From contig CP036272.1 of assembly GCA_007745635.1 (NCBI GenBank), forward strand, positions 372,001-436,000: a stretch of 64,000 nucleotides of DNA, given 5' to 3'. Position numbers and translations under genes: made by a program. The stretch is from Stieleria bergensis (lineage in GTDB: Bacteria; Planctomycetota; Planctomycetia; Pirellulales; Pirellulaceae). This document shows positions 52,654-61,834 of the stretch, one piece after another. The notes beneath the pieces are model-generated. The model was not told the origin of the DNA, did no database searches, and saw only the letters and a program-made list of their open reading frames with translations. Every line of letters starts with the position of its first letter. Position 1 is the first letter of the stretch.

Positions 52654-54135
52654 ATGCATAAACGTTTGGTCATTGTTGCGATCCTTTTTTGCTTGCTGGT
52701 GCGAGGCGGTTTCCTGCTGGTCGCTCCCGAACCGTTTCAAAAGGACATTGATGCTTATCGAGCCATCGCACTGTGCTTGCAACAGACGGGGCAATACGGG
52801 TTGCTGCCAGCAGTTCCAGTTGAGAGCAGCGATCTGGAGGGCAAAGCCGAAGCCGCCGCCGAGAATGCATTGGCTTCGCTGGGCTCACCAAAGCTGGGCC
52901 CACCAAAGCTGGGCTCACCAAAGCCAACGGCATTCCGGCCGCCGTTGTATCCTGCTGTATTGTCTCTGTTGGTCAAAGACGGTGCCTTGTCAGTCTTCGC
53001 AGTGGCCTGTTTGCATTTGACCATGGCAGTGTTGACCGTGGTGGCAATTTTCTTTGCCATGAAAACAGTGACAGGTCACGCTGGTTTGTCTCTTGCCGCT
53101 ACGATGATGGTTAGCCTGGATCCGATTCTGCTGCAGCAGTCCTCGCTGGTCATGACTGAAACCATGGCGGCGATGTTGGTCGCAATCGTGATCTTTCTGT
53201 GGTCACAGTTAACGAGCAAACAGAAAACGCCAGGGCTGATCGGGCCATTGGCTGTTGGCTGTATCCTGGGGCTGGCTTATTTGTGCCGGCCAACATTCTT
53301 GGTTTGGGCCGCTCTGCTGATCTCGGCATTCTGGGTGCTTTGTTGGCGGGGCCAAAACACTTCTGGCCAGGCGGCTTGGCGGGGATTTCTGGCCGGTGAC
53401 GTCTTGGTCAAGCCCGTGGTCATGGGATTGCCGGTGCTGGTCATTCTGGCGGCCTGGACGGCGCGCAATCAATGGGTTTTAGGCGCCCCGGTTTGGGCGA
53501 CAACGCATGGCGGATACACGATCTTGCTGGCGAACAATGAGTCGTTCTATGACTATGTTGATGCCAGTCCCGCCCGCGCAGTACTTGGCCCACCCTGGGA
53601 TGCAGAGCCATTCTTGGATGCTTATCAGCACCGCTTTGTGGGCCAGATGCGTGCCGCCGAATTCTGGGAAACCGATTGGCAACAGACGCCCCTTGAGACG
53701 CCTGCATTCATCGATGAAGTCACTGATGACCAGGACTGCAATCAAGCGGCCAAAGCAACGATTCGCCGAAGACCAGTCACGTTTGTCACTTCCGCAGTGG
53801 TGCGAGCGATGCGGTTGTGGAGTCCCTTGCCACTGAAACGCCCGCCGGGCTTCTCGATCAAGATCGCGGGCGTTGTTGTTTGGTACCTTGTTGTCTATGC
53901 GCTGGTTCTGTACGCCATTGTGCGTCATCGCAAAGCCTTGTTCCAGCGGCAGTGGATCGCCGTGTGGCTGTTATGTCTAACACTCACCGCCGTTCACGCG
54001 GTCTACTGGAGCAATCTGCGAATGCGAGGCCCCGCGATGCCGGCGCTGTGCATGGTCGCTTGTCTGGCGTTCCTGCCAGCGAGGCGTGCACAAACCAGCC
54101 CAATGGATTCAAGCCAGCCAGCATCGCCTGGTTGA
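52654..54135 (+). CDS. Membrane glycosyltransferase-like protein (GT39/ArnT-type)
   Basis: A 493-residue multipass protein with about ten helices. A hydrophobic N-terminus (LVIVAILFCLLVRGGFLLVAP) is followed by a PEPFQKDIDAYRAIALCLQQTGQYG loop that resembles the first periplasmic loop of PMT/ArnT enzymes (the acidic DxxAY). FRPPLYPAVLSLL follows, like the RPPLYP of this family. A proline/glycine insert near residues 75-91 (LGSPKLGPPKLGSPKPT) comes from three 15-bp repeats. It probably transfers a polyprenyl-linked sugar to a lipid or protein outside the cytoplasm; acceptor unknown. It is convergent with the glycosyltransferase gene downstream. Confidence 0.75.
   Translation: MHKRLVIVAILFCLLVRGGFLLVAPEPFQKDIDAYRAIALCLQQTGQYGLLPAVPVESSDLEGKAEAAAENALASLGSPKLGPPKLGSPKPTAFRPPLYPAVLSLLVKDGALSVFAVACLHLTMAVLTVVAIFFAMKTVTGHAGLSLAATMMVSLDPILLQQSSLVMTETMAAMLVAIVIFLWSQLTSKQKTPGLIGPLAVGCILGLAYLCRPTFLVWAALLISAFWVLCWRGQNTSGQAAWRGFLAGDVLVKPVVMGLPVLVILAAWTARNQWVLGAPVWATTHGGYTILLANNESFYDYVDASPARAVLGPPWDAEPFLDAYQHRFVGQMRAAEFWETDWQQTPLETPAFIDEVTDDQDCNQAAKATIRRRPVTFVTSAVVRAMRLWSPLPLKRPPGFSIKIAGVVVWYLVVYALVLYAIVRHRKALFQRQWIAVWLLCLTLTAVHAVYWSNLRMRGPAMPALCMVACLAFLPARRAQTSPMDSSQPASPG
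52879..52923. repeat. 15-bp tandem repeat, three copies, in frame
   Basis: Three copies of ctgggctcaccaaag (the middle one with ctgggcccaccaaag), read as LGSPK or LGPPK in the first loop of the membrane protein. The unit matches the repeat after metK in most positions. Confidence 0.95.
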
Positions 54136-54172
54136 CTCACTTGGTTTCTAAGAGCATGGCACTGCAGCATGG

Positions 54173-54196
54173 CGCTGGCAGAATCAGGTGCCAGCG
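54173..54196. other. Perfect 8-bp hairpin between convergent genes
   Basis: Arms cgctggca / tgccagcg around an 8-nt loop, 37 nt after the membrane protein stop and 10 nt from the end of the convergent glycosyltransferase gene. No T-run is present. Confidence 0.5.
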
Positions 54197-54206
54197 AGGG
54201 TGGGGG

Positions 54207-55598
54207 CTAAGCAACCAGAGACTGCGTGTGCAATCGATCGGTGATGCCCATCTCTAACAAGGCGTTGCGCCCACAATGTCGTTCTGCAATCAGTGAAGCG
54301 TGTTGCGCACAGCGCTGCACGACTGCTTCACGCTCTTCCAGGAAGCGATCCAGCAAATCCGGGATTTGCGAATGCTGATCATACATCCATCCAATGGAAC
54401 CTTGTCCGCCAGCGAGTTCCACTTGTTCGGCTAGCCAGCACTGGTTGGGCACAATCACCGGCACACCGCGAATCATCATTTCAAGCAGGACGCCACTGCA
54501 GCGGTTTGCGTAGCGTTGAGGATCATAGAGGAATAAGCCAACATCAGCAGAGTCCAGCCAGTCATGGTAGGCAGCCGTCGACAGGTTGTTTGTCATGACC
54601 TCCAGTGGGCAGGACGGCGGCTGATCGTTCGGTTGCTGTTTGGCGTTTTGATAGTCGTTGTGCAGTGAGGCGGGCACCATGCGTTGCCAGCGTTTGTCTG
54701 GCATCTGCATCGAGACCAAGAGTCGTTGGTCGGCGAATCCTGTGCTTGCGACGGATTCAAGAAAGCTGCGAATCTGGCCGCGGCCTTTCTCAGCCCGTGG
54801 GAGCCCAGCCAGCACGACTCGCATTCGCTCCGAACCGTTTGGCTTGCACAATTTACTTTTCGAGCGATGAATGCGTGTGGGGTACGAGATGGCGCTGACA
54901 TCGACACCAACGCGTTGGATCTGTTGGGCCAGTCCCGGCGTTGTCGCGTGAAGATGAACGGTGTGTGGCACGAGAGCTTGGAGGCAACGGTTGACTTGAT
55001 TTCCCCAGGCTTCCCAGCGACGCTGCACGTTGCGCGATGGTGTCGGTTGATCGCAAAGTGAGAAATGAAAGATCACATGGATGGGCAGTGGAGGCACCGA
55101 GGTCTCGCGCAAGGCTTGAACGAGAGCCAGCATCACGAAGTCGTCGCCTGTATTGAGAACCAGTCGATCGTGAATCGTTGGACGCGCGTTCTTGAAGAGA
55201 TCTTTCATGCCTTCGACCCAGAGCCGCACCATCTCCTTGGGATGATGTTTCAGCCGAGTGCGATCTCGGAGCGCTGCAGCGTATTGCCGCGCTGTCTGCC
55301 CCAGGCTTGAACGATCGCCGGTCAGGACCGCGCCGTCGAAATCTCGTTCAACGGTTGAAGCCCCATCGACGCCCAGGGACCAACGCAGCATGCGCCGCAC
55401 GTTGAATGGCGTTTGCAGGTCATGCTGCCAGTTCTGAGGCGCATGAGTCGCGAAGCTTTTGTGGGTCGCAATGGCGCCCGCGTAGCCAAGCTGGTTGGCA
55501 CCATCGAGCAGCTGTGTGGCCAATTCAAAATAGTGCCCACCTTGATCTCGAAGATTGTCGTCAATGAATAGCAAACGTGTTGTTTGTTGGACATCCAT
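54207..55598 (-). CDS. Glycosyltransferase, GT4-like
   Basis: A 463-residue protein with a GT-B-like layout. The start MDVQQTTRLLFIDDNLRDQGGHYFELATQLLDGA (ATG 55598) fits a Rossmann strand with a Gly-rich HYFEL loop. The frame opens further to 55712 but that part is unlikely. Later LRVVLAGLPRAEKGRGQIRSFLE resembles the donor-domain start, and SADVGLFLYDPQRYANRCSGVLLEMMIRGVPVIVP is the characteristic nucleotide-sugar segment of GT4 enzymes. No signal or membrane helix. It is probably involved in surface polysaccharide synthesis. Confidence 0.8.
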   Translation of the reverse strand: MDVQQTTRLLFIDDNLRDQGGHYFELATQLLDGANQLGYAGAIATHKSFATHAPQNWQHDLQTPFNVRRMLRWSLGVDGASTVERDFDGAVLTGDRSSLGQTARQYAAALRDRTRLKHHPKEMVRLWVEGMKDLFKNARPTIHDRLVLNTGDDFVMLALVQALRETSVPPLPIHVIFHFSLCDQPTPSRNVQRRWEAWGNQVNRCLQALVPHTVHLHATTPGLAQQIQRVGVDVSAISYPTRIHRSKSKLCKPNGSERMRVVLAGLPRAEKGRGQIRSFLESVASTGFADQRLLVSMQMPDKRWQRMVPASLHNDYQNAKQQPNDQPPSCPLEVMTNNLSTAAYHDWLDSADVGLFLYDPQRYANRCSGVLLEMMIRGVPVIVPNQCWLAEQVELAGGQGSIGWMYDQHSQIPDLLDRFLEEREAVVQRCAQHASLIAERHCGRNALLEMGITDRLHTQSLVA

Positions 55599-55956
55599 GA
55601 GCGATACAAAATCAATCAACGTCAAAGCTTCAAACGATCCATTGAAGTTTGCGAATCGTTGCGCTAGCTTGGGAAGTCGGGCACCTGCCCGAGCGATCAT
55701 CGCTTGTAGCACTGGCTGGCTGCCGGTGCAAGATCAATCCCCTATCGAGAAGGGGGTTGGCGGAGAAGGCTGATCAAGAATCTGTGGCGATGATCGAAGC
55801 CTGAGCTTGCTGGGTGAGCTTGCTGGGTGATACAGTAAGGTCGCTCGGTCTCTTGGCGCTGGATGGCCAGTGGCCAAGCGATCGATGATGACCACTTGGC
55901 GCGTCTGAGTGTGTCTCTGAATGCAGTGTTTGTCAGCACTCCATTCCAGCGGTTTT
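55599..55956. other. Intergenic stretch downstream of the cheX-like gene
   Basis: About 360 nt between the glycosyltransferase and the last chemotaxis gene, both on the minus strand. It includes a small 13-bp duplication (55803-55828). No gene or RNA was recognised. Confidence 0.4.
55803..55828. repeat. 13-bp tandem repeat, two copies
   Basis: Two copies of gagcttgctgggt in the gap behind the chemotaxis operon, about 130 nt past the stop of its last gene. Confidence 0.7.
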
Positions 55957-56421
55957 CTAGCGCATGAACACGATGCCGTCACCGTAACGCTGAACATCCA
56001 GTTTGACCGAGATCAGGCCGCCGGCGGAAATGGCGTCGCGTGCGGGTTGGCAGTCATCGTTGAACAGAACGTCGCGTAGCACGATCCTCTGTCCGCCAGG
56101 ATTGGCAAACAGGTTCACCGCAATATTCAGAACCTCACAGAGATTGTCTTTGATGTTCTGACTGATTTCGCCCGATTCAATGGCGTCGCGAACGCCGCCA
56201 AGCGGGATTTGGGTCAAGGCAGCGCCCAGGATGCAGGTGCTGGCAATGTCGCAGCCAAAGTAAGCCGCAGGCTGATCTTCGTCATCAACATAAGTCGCCA
56301 CGGCCATGATCGTTTGTGGATCTTGGCCGGAGACTTCATTGCCGTGAACATCCAGTCCGTACAGGCTGCCAAAGAATTCACTGGCTTCAACGATACTAGG
56401 CAGGTGGGCCGTGTTGCTCAT
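55957..56421 (-). CDS. Second CheX/CheC-like protein at the end of the chemotaxis operon
   Basis: A 154-residue protein. It has an ExxN motif with E96 and N99 in NLCEVLNIAVNLFANPGG, the signature of the CheC/CheX/FliY phosphatase family, and a similar alpha/beta layout. It is only weakly like the CheX two genes upstream. No signal peptide. It follows cheY, 230 nt away across the 15-bp repeat array, so it may have its own transcript. It could remove phosphate from a CheY; this is inferred from the motif. Confidence 0.68.
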   Translation of the reverse strand: MSNTAHLPSIVEASEFFGSLYGLDVHGNEVSGQDPQTIMAVATYVDDEDQPAAYFGCDIASTCILGAALTQIPLGGVRDAIESGEISQNIKDNLCEVLNIAVNLFANPGGQRIVLRDVLFNDDCQPARDAISAGGLISVKLDVQRYGDGIVFMR

Positions 56422-56570
56422 GTTGTTCTCTTAATTCGGGAGTGCGTGGGTAATCAGTGAAGGGAGATGTTATCGGCTTCACTGAGCGTTGGTGGCTCAG
56501 TTCAAGTGCTATGCACACATGCGATGCCAGCCCGTTGGGCGAGGCTCACTGAGGAAGGCCCACCAAGTCA

Positions 56571-56660
56571 GGCTCCGCAGAGTTAGGCTCCGCTGAGTTA
56601 GGCTCCGCTGAGTTAGGCTCCGCTGAGTTAGGCTCCGCTGAGTTAGGCTCTCTAAGTCAG
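56571..56660. repeat. 15-bp tandem repeat, five copies plus partial, behind cheY
   Basis: Units of ggctccgctgagtta (first copy with one mismatch) start at 56571, 56586, 56601, 56616 and 56631; a degenerate sixth follows. The array begins at the cheY stop codon region (56652-56654), so the stop lies inside the last degenerate unit. Read on the minus strand, each unit contains TAA. Confidence 0.95.
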
Positions 56661-57014
56661 GCAGGGCTCGATGCATCGCTGGAGCGATTCGGGCGTGAAC
56701 GGTTTGGTGACCACGAAGTTCGCCCCGGCTTCGGAAGCTGTTTGCTGGGTCGCGGGGCTGCTGTCGGAAGTGATGAATCCGAACTTCAGGTCGCTATTTG
56801 TTTTGCGAACTTCGCGCAACATTTCGATGCCATTCATGTTGGGCATGTTCCAATCAGAAAGCACGAGGTTTGGTTCTTCGGAGGCGATTTTTTCCAAGCC
56901 TTCAACGCCATCGCTGGCTTCGACGGTCTCGTAGTCGCCGATGGAGAGCTGCTTCAGTGCGCGGCACACAAGCAGTCGCATGGCTTTGCTGTCGTCAACG
57001 ATTAATATTTTCAC
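56652..57014 (-). CDS. cheY: CheY-type single-domain response regulator
   Basis: A 120-residue receiver with all key residues: D7/D8 (LIVDDSK), phosphoacceptor D54 (LVLSDWNMPNMNG), a Thr/Ser at FITSDS and K104 (VVTKPF). No output domain. The start is GTG (57014). It lies in the chemotaxis operon between cheX and the cheX-like gene and is the second CheY of the cluster. Confidence 0.92.
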   Translation of the reverse strand: MKILIVDDSKAMRLLVCRALKQLSIGDYETVEASDGVEGLEKIASEEPNLVLSDWNMPNMNGIEMLREVRKTNSDLKFGFITSDSSPATQQTASEAGANFVVTKPFTPESLQRCIEPCLT

Positions 57015-57079
57015 GATGATGATCCCCTGTTTGGGTTCCCTGTGAGGTCGAGAAGTAATCCAATGAGCGAGCTATCTGA

Positions 57080-57568
57080 TCAAGTTTGTTGTCCGTCCCA
57101 AACACTTAGTTCGATGATCAGGGGTTCACGCTCACAATCATAGGAGGCAATCAGACGATTGGGGCACTCATTGTCAAAGGGTTTTCCGACACAGGGGAGT
57201 GACAGATTACAGTCACCATTGAGTACACCTTTAACGTTGCCGCCGATCACGTTCACCGCTTCGCCGAGTGCATCGACTTTTTCTTCTTCTTCCAGCTCGT
57301 TCAGGTCAATGCTAAACATGGTGGAGGCGATGCGTTCGATCAGCGTCATGCTGGCGACAACCTTGACTTCAGCATTCCACTGTCCGGAGATGCGTACGGT
57401 TGCTTGCAGCGCGTCTTCGCCAGGCCCGTCAGCACTGGGGGGCGATTGGAGTGCGGGGATACCGAGCATGATTGAAAACAGATCTTCGACCATTTGGTCT
57501 ACATCTGCCGTTTCAATCGGCATGTTCACTTGGCTGTCATCGTTAGGTTTGGTAGCAGACGGTGCCAT
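57080..57568 (-). CDS. cheX: Chemotaxis phosphatase CheX
   Basis: A 162-residue CheY-P phosphatase of the CheC/CheX family. The catalytic ExxN pair is E103 and N106 in ALGEAVNVIGGNVKGVL, followed by LSLPCVG with the family Pro. About 45 N-terminal residues are variable. The end of cheR overlaps its first 26 nt, showing a tight operon. It likely takes the place of CheZ. Confidence 0.88.
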   Translation of the reverse strand: MAPSATKPNDDSQVNMPIETADVDQMVEDLFSIMLGIPALQSPPSADGPGEDALQATVRISGQWNAEVKVVASMTLIERIASTMFSIDLNELEEEEKVDALGEAVNVIGGNVKGVLNGDCNLSLPCVGKPFDNECPNRLIASYDCEREPLIIELSVWDGQQT

Positions 57569-58358
57569 CTATCACTTTCCTCTCGTAGGGAAGGTTCATG
57601 CCGATCATGGTTTCGGCAGAGCCGATAAACAAGTGGCCATTGGGAGTTAGTACTTTGCCAATACGGTTTAAGATGCTTTGCCTCGTGGGCTGATCAAAGT
57701 AGATCAGCACATTACGAATCAGAACAATGTCGACCGCGTGGATGGGTGGGAACGGGTCGATCAAGTTCAGACGCTGATGTCGGAGCATGGAACGCAGTTC
57801 GCTTTTCACCTGCCAGCGACTTCCTCGGCGATCAAAGAATCGCACAAGGTCCCTCGCAGGCAGGCCGCGGTTGACTTCTAATTGAGAGTAGATTCCATTT
57901 CGCGATCGTTCCAGCATTTCCTCACTTAAGTCCGTAACTAAGATGTCTACATTCCACCGGTCGAGCTGGGGGAAGTGGTCACGTAAGACCATTGCCATGC
58001 TGTAGGGTTCTTGGCCACTGGAGCCAGCGGCACACCAGATTCGGATGGTGCGCGTTGCGGCATTGCGCTGCATGGCTTCCGGAATGAAGTAGGTGCGCAT
58101 GGCTTGAAACAAGTGAGCGTCTCTGTAGAAGCTTGTTTCGTTCACCGTAATGGCTTCGGCCACGCGGTCCTGAAGCGTGTGGCCGCGAGTGCCCTTCAAT
58201 TCAGTCATCAAGGTGTCGACGTTATCGAGGCCCGTGCTGACCAATACCTTCTGCAATCGTTGCTCAATCATTTGCTGTTGGCGCGGAGCGATCACGTTCC
58301 CTGATCGCTTGGCGACCAAGTGTTGCAGAAATTCGAAATCAGGAGTTGCCAGAGGCAT
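57543..58358 (-). CDS. cheR: Chemotaxis methyltransferase CheR
   Basis: Methylates glutamates on the MCP receptor using S-adenosylmethionine. The 271-residue product has the helical N-domain, then TVNETSFYRDAHLF, IRIWCAAGSSGQEPYSMAMVL (SAM-binding), IDIVLIRNVLIYFD and GHLFIGSAETM, all as in CheR. It overlaps cheX by 26 nt and follows cheB by 15 nt. Confidence 0.96.
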   Translation of the reverse strand: MPLATPDFEFLQHLVAKRSGNVIAPRQQQMIEQRLQKVLVSTGLDNVDTLMTELKGTRGHTLQDRVAEAITVNETSFYRDAHLFQAMRTYFIPEAMQRNAATRTIRIWCAAGSSGQEPYSMAMVLRDHFPQLDRWNVDILVTDLSEEMLERSRNGIYSQLEVNRGLPARDLVRFFDRRGSRWQVKSELRSMLRHQRLNLIDPFPPIHAVDIVLIRNVLIYFDQPTRQSILNRIGKVLTPNGHLFIGSAETMIGMNLPYERKVIDGTVCYQT

Positions 58359-58373
58359 TTCGTGAACCGTGTT

Positions 58374-59618
58374 CTATGACTGTTTGAGGGCTTGGAAGAC
58401 ACTGCCGGTGGAGGCGAAGATTTCACCGGCCATCTGATCAATGGACAACACTTTGTCTGCGAGACCTCGACGAACCACTTCACCAGGCATTCCCCAGACA
58501 GTGCTGGATGCCTCGTCTTGGGCAAACACCAATCCTCCGCTGCCCTTGATCTCTCGGGCTCCGTCGGCGCCATCACGGCCCATGCCTGTGAGGACAACTC
58601 CCAAGACACTTTTGCCGTACACTTTGACCGCAGATTCAAACAGCGGGTCAGCCGAAGGGCGGCAGCTATTGATGTGGTCGTACTGCTCTAAATCGATACT
58701 GACTTGCACGCCATCGCGAACCACTTTCATGTGATAGTCACCTGGCGCGATCGCGATCAATCCGGCTTGCACCACCTGGCCTTGAGTCGCTTCAACCACC
58801 GTGCGTTTGGCTTGTCGGGTCAGTCGTTCGGCCAGCAGCGGTGTGAACTCTGCAGGCATGTGCTGGACGATCAGGATCGGAGTCTGCATGGCGCTGGGCA
58901 AGGTTTCCAGGAGACACTGCAGCGCCTGAGGGCCACCGGTGGAGACCGCGATCACAACGATTTCAAACTTTTGTAGTTGACTGCGCGTTTGCAGCTTTGC
59001 GCTCTCAGTGAGTTCCTTGGCCGGTGGCGTTTCTCGCTTCAAGGCCACTGCCGCATTTGTCTTGTGCGGCGTCTGGGCTACGCTGGCGGTTTGAGCTGGA
59101 ATTCGAGTGCCGTTGTTTATCGCCTGAGCACTGCCGGGAGTGGCAACGTGTCCGTTGTCGGAGGCCGTTTTTGGCAGCGCAGTTGCTGAGGCTTGTGAAT
59201 CGCGAGTTGCCAAGTTGCCTTGCTTGATGACTTTGGGCAGCAGTTCGCTTTGTACATGGGCCAGCACCATTTCTGCGGGGCGGGTGGCGCTGGGTTTGGC
59301 AGCAAAATCACTCGCGCCGGCCGACATGGATTCCAGATTTAACTCCGCATTGCGGCTGTTCATTCGACCGTGCATGATGATCGGCAAATGAGGATGCTCC
59401 GATCTGATGCGACGCACAACGTTGGGACCACTAATGTCTTTTAACGCAACATCTACAATCAACACGTCAGGGCGTAGTTGAGCGATCTGTTCAATCGCAT
59501 GGGAGCCGCTTTCCGCTTCCCCAACAACTGCGATCCGCGCATCTGCCTCGAGCGCTTTTTTCGTCAACCGCCTCATGATTGACGATTCATCGCAGATTAG
59601 GATTTTCAGTTGATTCAT
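58374..59618 (-). CDS. cheB: Chemotaxis glutamate methylesterase CheB
   Basis: CheB removes methyl groups from the receptor and can deamidate it. From ATG 59618 the product is 414 residues. The receiver domain has D10 and phosphoacceptor D56 (VLIVDVAL). A linker of about 80 residues (Ala/Thr-rich) follows. The esterase domain has AVSTGGPQAL (catalytic Ser), VQHMPAEFTPLLAERL (His) and LTGMGRDGADG (Asp). A longer frame to 59666 adds only a hydrophobic stretch and is not used. It lies between cheY and cheR in the operon. Confidence 0.95.
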   Translation of the reverse strand: MNQLKILICDESSIMRRLTKKALEADARIAVVGEAESGSHAIEQIAQLRPDVLIVDVALKDISGPNVVRRIRSEHPHLPIIMHGRMNSRNAELNLESMSAGASDFAAKPSATRPAEMVLAHVQSELLPKVIKQGNLATRDSQASATALPKTASDNGHVATPGSAQAINNGTRIPAQTASVAQTPHKTNAAVALKRETPPAKELTESAKLQTRSQLQKFEIVVIAVSTGGPQALQCLLETLPSAMQTPILIVQHMPAEFTPLLAERLTRQAKRTVVEATQGQVVQAGLIAIAPGDYHMKVVRDGVQVSIDLEQYDHINSCRPSADPLFESAVKVYGKSVLGVVLTGMGRDGADGAREIKGSGGLVFAQDEASSTVWGMPGEVVRRGLADKVLSIDQMAGEIFASTGSVFQALKQS

Positions 59619-59699
59619 CGAGTCAATAGCAGACAAAGACAAAGGACAGATGCAAAGGGCAGTCATCAGAGCGTCGCAAGGTCGATCGCAAAGCGGTCT

Positions 59700-60089
59700 T
59701 TAGGTGGGTTCTTGCATGGGTGATTGCACTCCGATGAGCTGCAACTTTTCAACCAAGATGTCATGAGTAAAGGGTTTCATCATGAATTCGTCGACGCCAG
59801 CGAGTAGAGCACGCGCCATGCGAACGGACTCGGTTTCTGTGGTGACCATGACGAGCTTGTGGTGCTTTGTTGCCTCGTTGGCACGCACGCGTTCGACGAA
59901 TTGGAGCCCATTCATGACGGGCATGTTCCAGTCAACGAGAATGACCTCGATGTCTTGATTGTGTTCAGCTAGGAGTTCTAACCCAGCGCGTCCATCGCCC
60001 GCTTCGACGATTTCAAACCCAATCGACTTCATCGTTCGCGAAATGATCCTGCGCATCGCAGAAGAATCGTCAATGATGAGCGTTTTCAC
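59700..60089 (-). CDS. cheY: CheY-type response regulator
   Basis: A 129-residue receiver with D7/D8, phosphoacceptor D53 (VILVDWNMPVMNG), T83/T84 (VTTETES) and K105 (MMKPF), so it should be phosphorylated by CheA. The start is GTG 60089 with AAGGA about 11 nt upstream. It sits between mcp and cheB. It shares the overall fold with the second CheY of the operon, but the two are not recent copies. Confidence 0.93.
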   Translation of the reverse strand: MKTLIIDDSSAMRRIISRTMKSIGFEIVEAGDGRAGLELLAEHNQDIEVILVDWNMPVMNGLQFVERVRANEATKHHKLVMVTTETESVRMARALLAGVDEFMMKPFTHDILVEKLQLIGVQSPMQEPT

Positions 60090-60235
60090 GACGGTAACGT
60101 CCTTTGCTGGTATTCAGCGAAGCTGTAAGAGTGCTGGAGGAATGATCGACGGAAGCCTAGGCGATTCAATCGATCGTTGTTGACTCATGATTGCAGGGCA
60201 TCGCGATGGTGTTTGTGTGCGATCGATGGTCTGGC

Positions 60236-61744
60236 TTAAATGGTCGTGGTTTCTGGATGCCGCGAGAAATCTTCGCCGCCAGTTTCGCTAGCGAGCTGAG
60301 TCGCTGCACCGACAAGCTGAGTCAGTTCGTCGGCCATGGATTCGAGTTGGGACGCAGTCTCTAGGACTTGCCCTGAGCTGCCCGAAGCCCTGGCGGTGCC
60401 GGCGACTCGAGAAACGCATTGGGCGATTTCTCCGCTGCCCGTCGCAACCTCACTGATGCTGCGAGAGATTTCAGTCGTCATCTCGGTCTGCTTATCAACG
60501 GCCCCGGCGATTGCGGTTTGGCTCTCGTTGATCTGTGCGATCACGTCGCTGACGCGGCTGATTGCTTGAACCGCATCTTGCGTGTCGCCTTGAATGGTTT
60601 CGATGCGGCTGATGATGTCTTCGGTCGCTTTACTGGTTTCTTTTGCGAGTTCCTTGACCTCGTTGGCAACGACCGCGAAGCCTTTCCCAGCTTCACCCGC
60701 TCGGGCTGCCTCAATGGTCGCGTTTAGAGCCAGTAAGTTCGTTTGTTCGGCGATCGAATTGATGACCTTGATCACGTTGCCAATTTCACTGCTGCTATCG
60801 CCTAGTCGCGTGATGGTGTGGTTGGTTTGACTGGCGGCCTCAACTGCCTTTTGAGCGATTGTCACGGCGCTTGAAGCATTGCTTGAGATGTCTTTGATAC
60901 TGAGCTCAAATTGGGTGACGGCACCGGCGAGAGTCTGCGCGTTCGCGCTGACCTCTTCTGCGGCCCCACTGGCAACCATCGCGTCGTTGGAGGTTGCTTC
61001 AGAGCTGGCTGTGATTTTGGAGACAACGCCCCGCGAGAGTTGTCGCAGGCGGTTCGCAGACCGCTGAAGAGGGCCGACGGTTTCGCGGCAAACGAACCAT
61101 CCAATGGCAGCGATGAAGACTTCAACCAGCAGGAAAGCTCCAATGGAGAGCCAGATTCGCGACTGGATCATGCTGGCGACATTGGCTTCGATTTCGGCGT
61201 TGCGCTGGTTGGTGAGCTTCACGACTTCGTCAACCGCTAACCGATGCTGTTGATAGTCTTTGCGAAGAGGTCCGCGTACTAAGTTACTTGCTTTTTCCAG
61301 ATCGCCCTCTAAGCAGGCTGGGATGAATTGGGTGCGTACCAGGCGGTAGAAGTCTTCCGCCGGTTGGTGCGCGTCAATGGACTTTGCGGTGGCGATGGGG
61401 CCATCATCCAAGGTGTCTTTCCAGTGCTGGTAGCGCTCGTTGTATTGAGCTTCCAGCGTCTGACACCGTTTTGCATATTCTTCCAGTTCTGCTTTAGGAG
61501 AGCCAGCCTCAACCTCATCGACCATTTGCAGGACCACCATGTATGATTCGATGATGTAATTGGGTGGCGGCAGGATATCGCTGATGAGATCTTTGCCTTC
61601 GATGATACGTTGGTACTGAGCGCTGCCAACTTTGAAGTCCGACAGTGTTTTCCAGGCCCAGGCGCCAAACCCCAGGAAGGCAATTGCGAAACACAGCACC
61701 ATTAGCCGAAGTCGGTCACGTACGGAGAGTCCTGCTAGATTCAT
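60236..61744 (-). CDS. Methyl-accepting chemotaxis protein
   Basis: A 502-residue receptor. TM1 is about residues 13-31, the periplasmic helical sensor is about 32-195, TM2 is about 197-217, and the cytoplasmic signalling part has the hairpin tip [19 protein letters not shown] (about 333-351) and [18 protein letters not shown]. Possible methylation Glu/Gln sites flank it. No clear HAMP domain is seen between TM2 and the signalling region. It is encoded between cheW and cheY. The ligand is unknown. Confidence 0.92.
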   Translation of the reverse strand: MNLAGLSVRDRLRLMVLCFAIAFLGFGAWAWKTLSDFKVGSAQYQRIIEGKDLISDILPPPNYIIESYMVVLQMVDEVEAGSPKAELEEYAKRCQTLEAQYNERYQHWKDTLDDGPIATAKSIDAHQPAEDFYRLVRTQFIPACLEGDLEKASNLVRGPLRKDYQQHRLAVDEVVKLTNQRNAEIEANVASMIQSRIWLSIGAFLLVEVFIAAIGWFVCRETVGPLQRSANRLRQLSRGVVSKITASSEATSNDAMVASGAAEEVSANAQTLAGAVTQFELSIKDISSNASSAVTIAQKAVEAASQTNHTITRLGDSSSEIGNVIKVINSIAEQTNLLALNATIEAARAGEAGKGFAVVANEVKELAKETSKATEDIISRIETIQGDTQDAVQAISRVSDVIAQINESQTAIAGAVDKQTEMTTEISRSISEVATGSGEIAQCVSRVAGTARASGSSGQVLETASQLESMADELTQLVGAATQLASETGGEDFSRHPETTTI

Positions 61745-61834
61745 GAGATTGTCCTATAACTGTTTGGATGCGTTGTGTTTGGTGGTGTCAGGCGAGTTGC
61801 CGATCAATGGGAACTGTGGAGGTGGGACGCTTCG

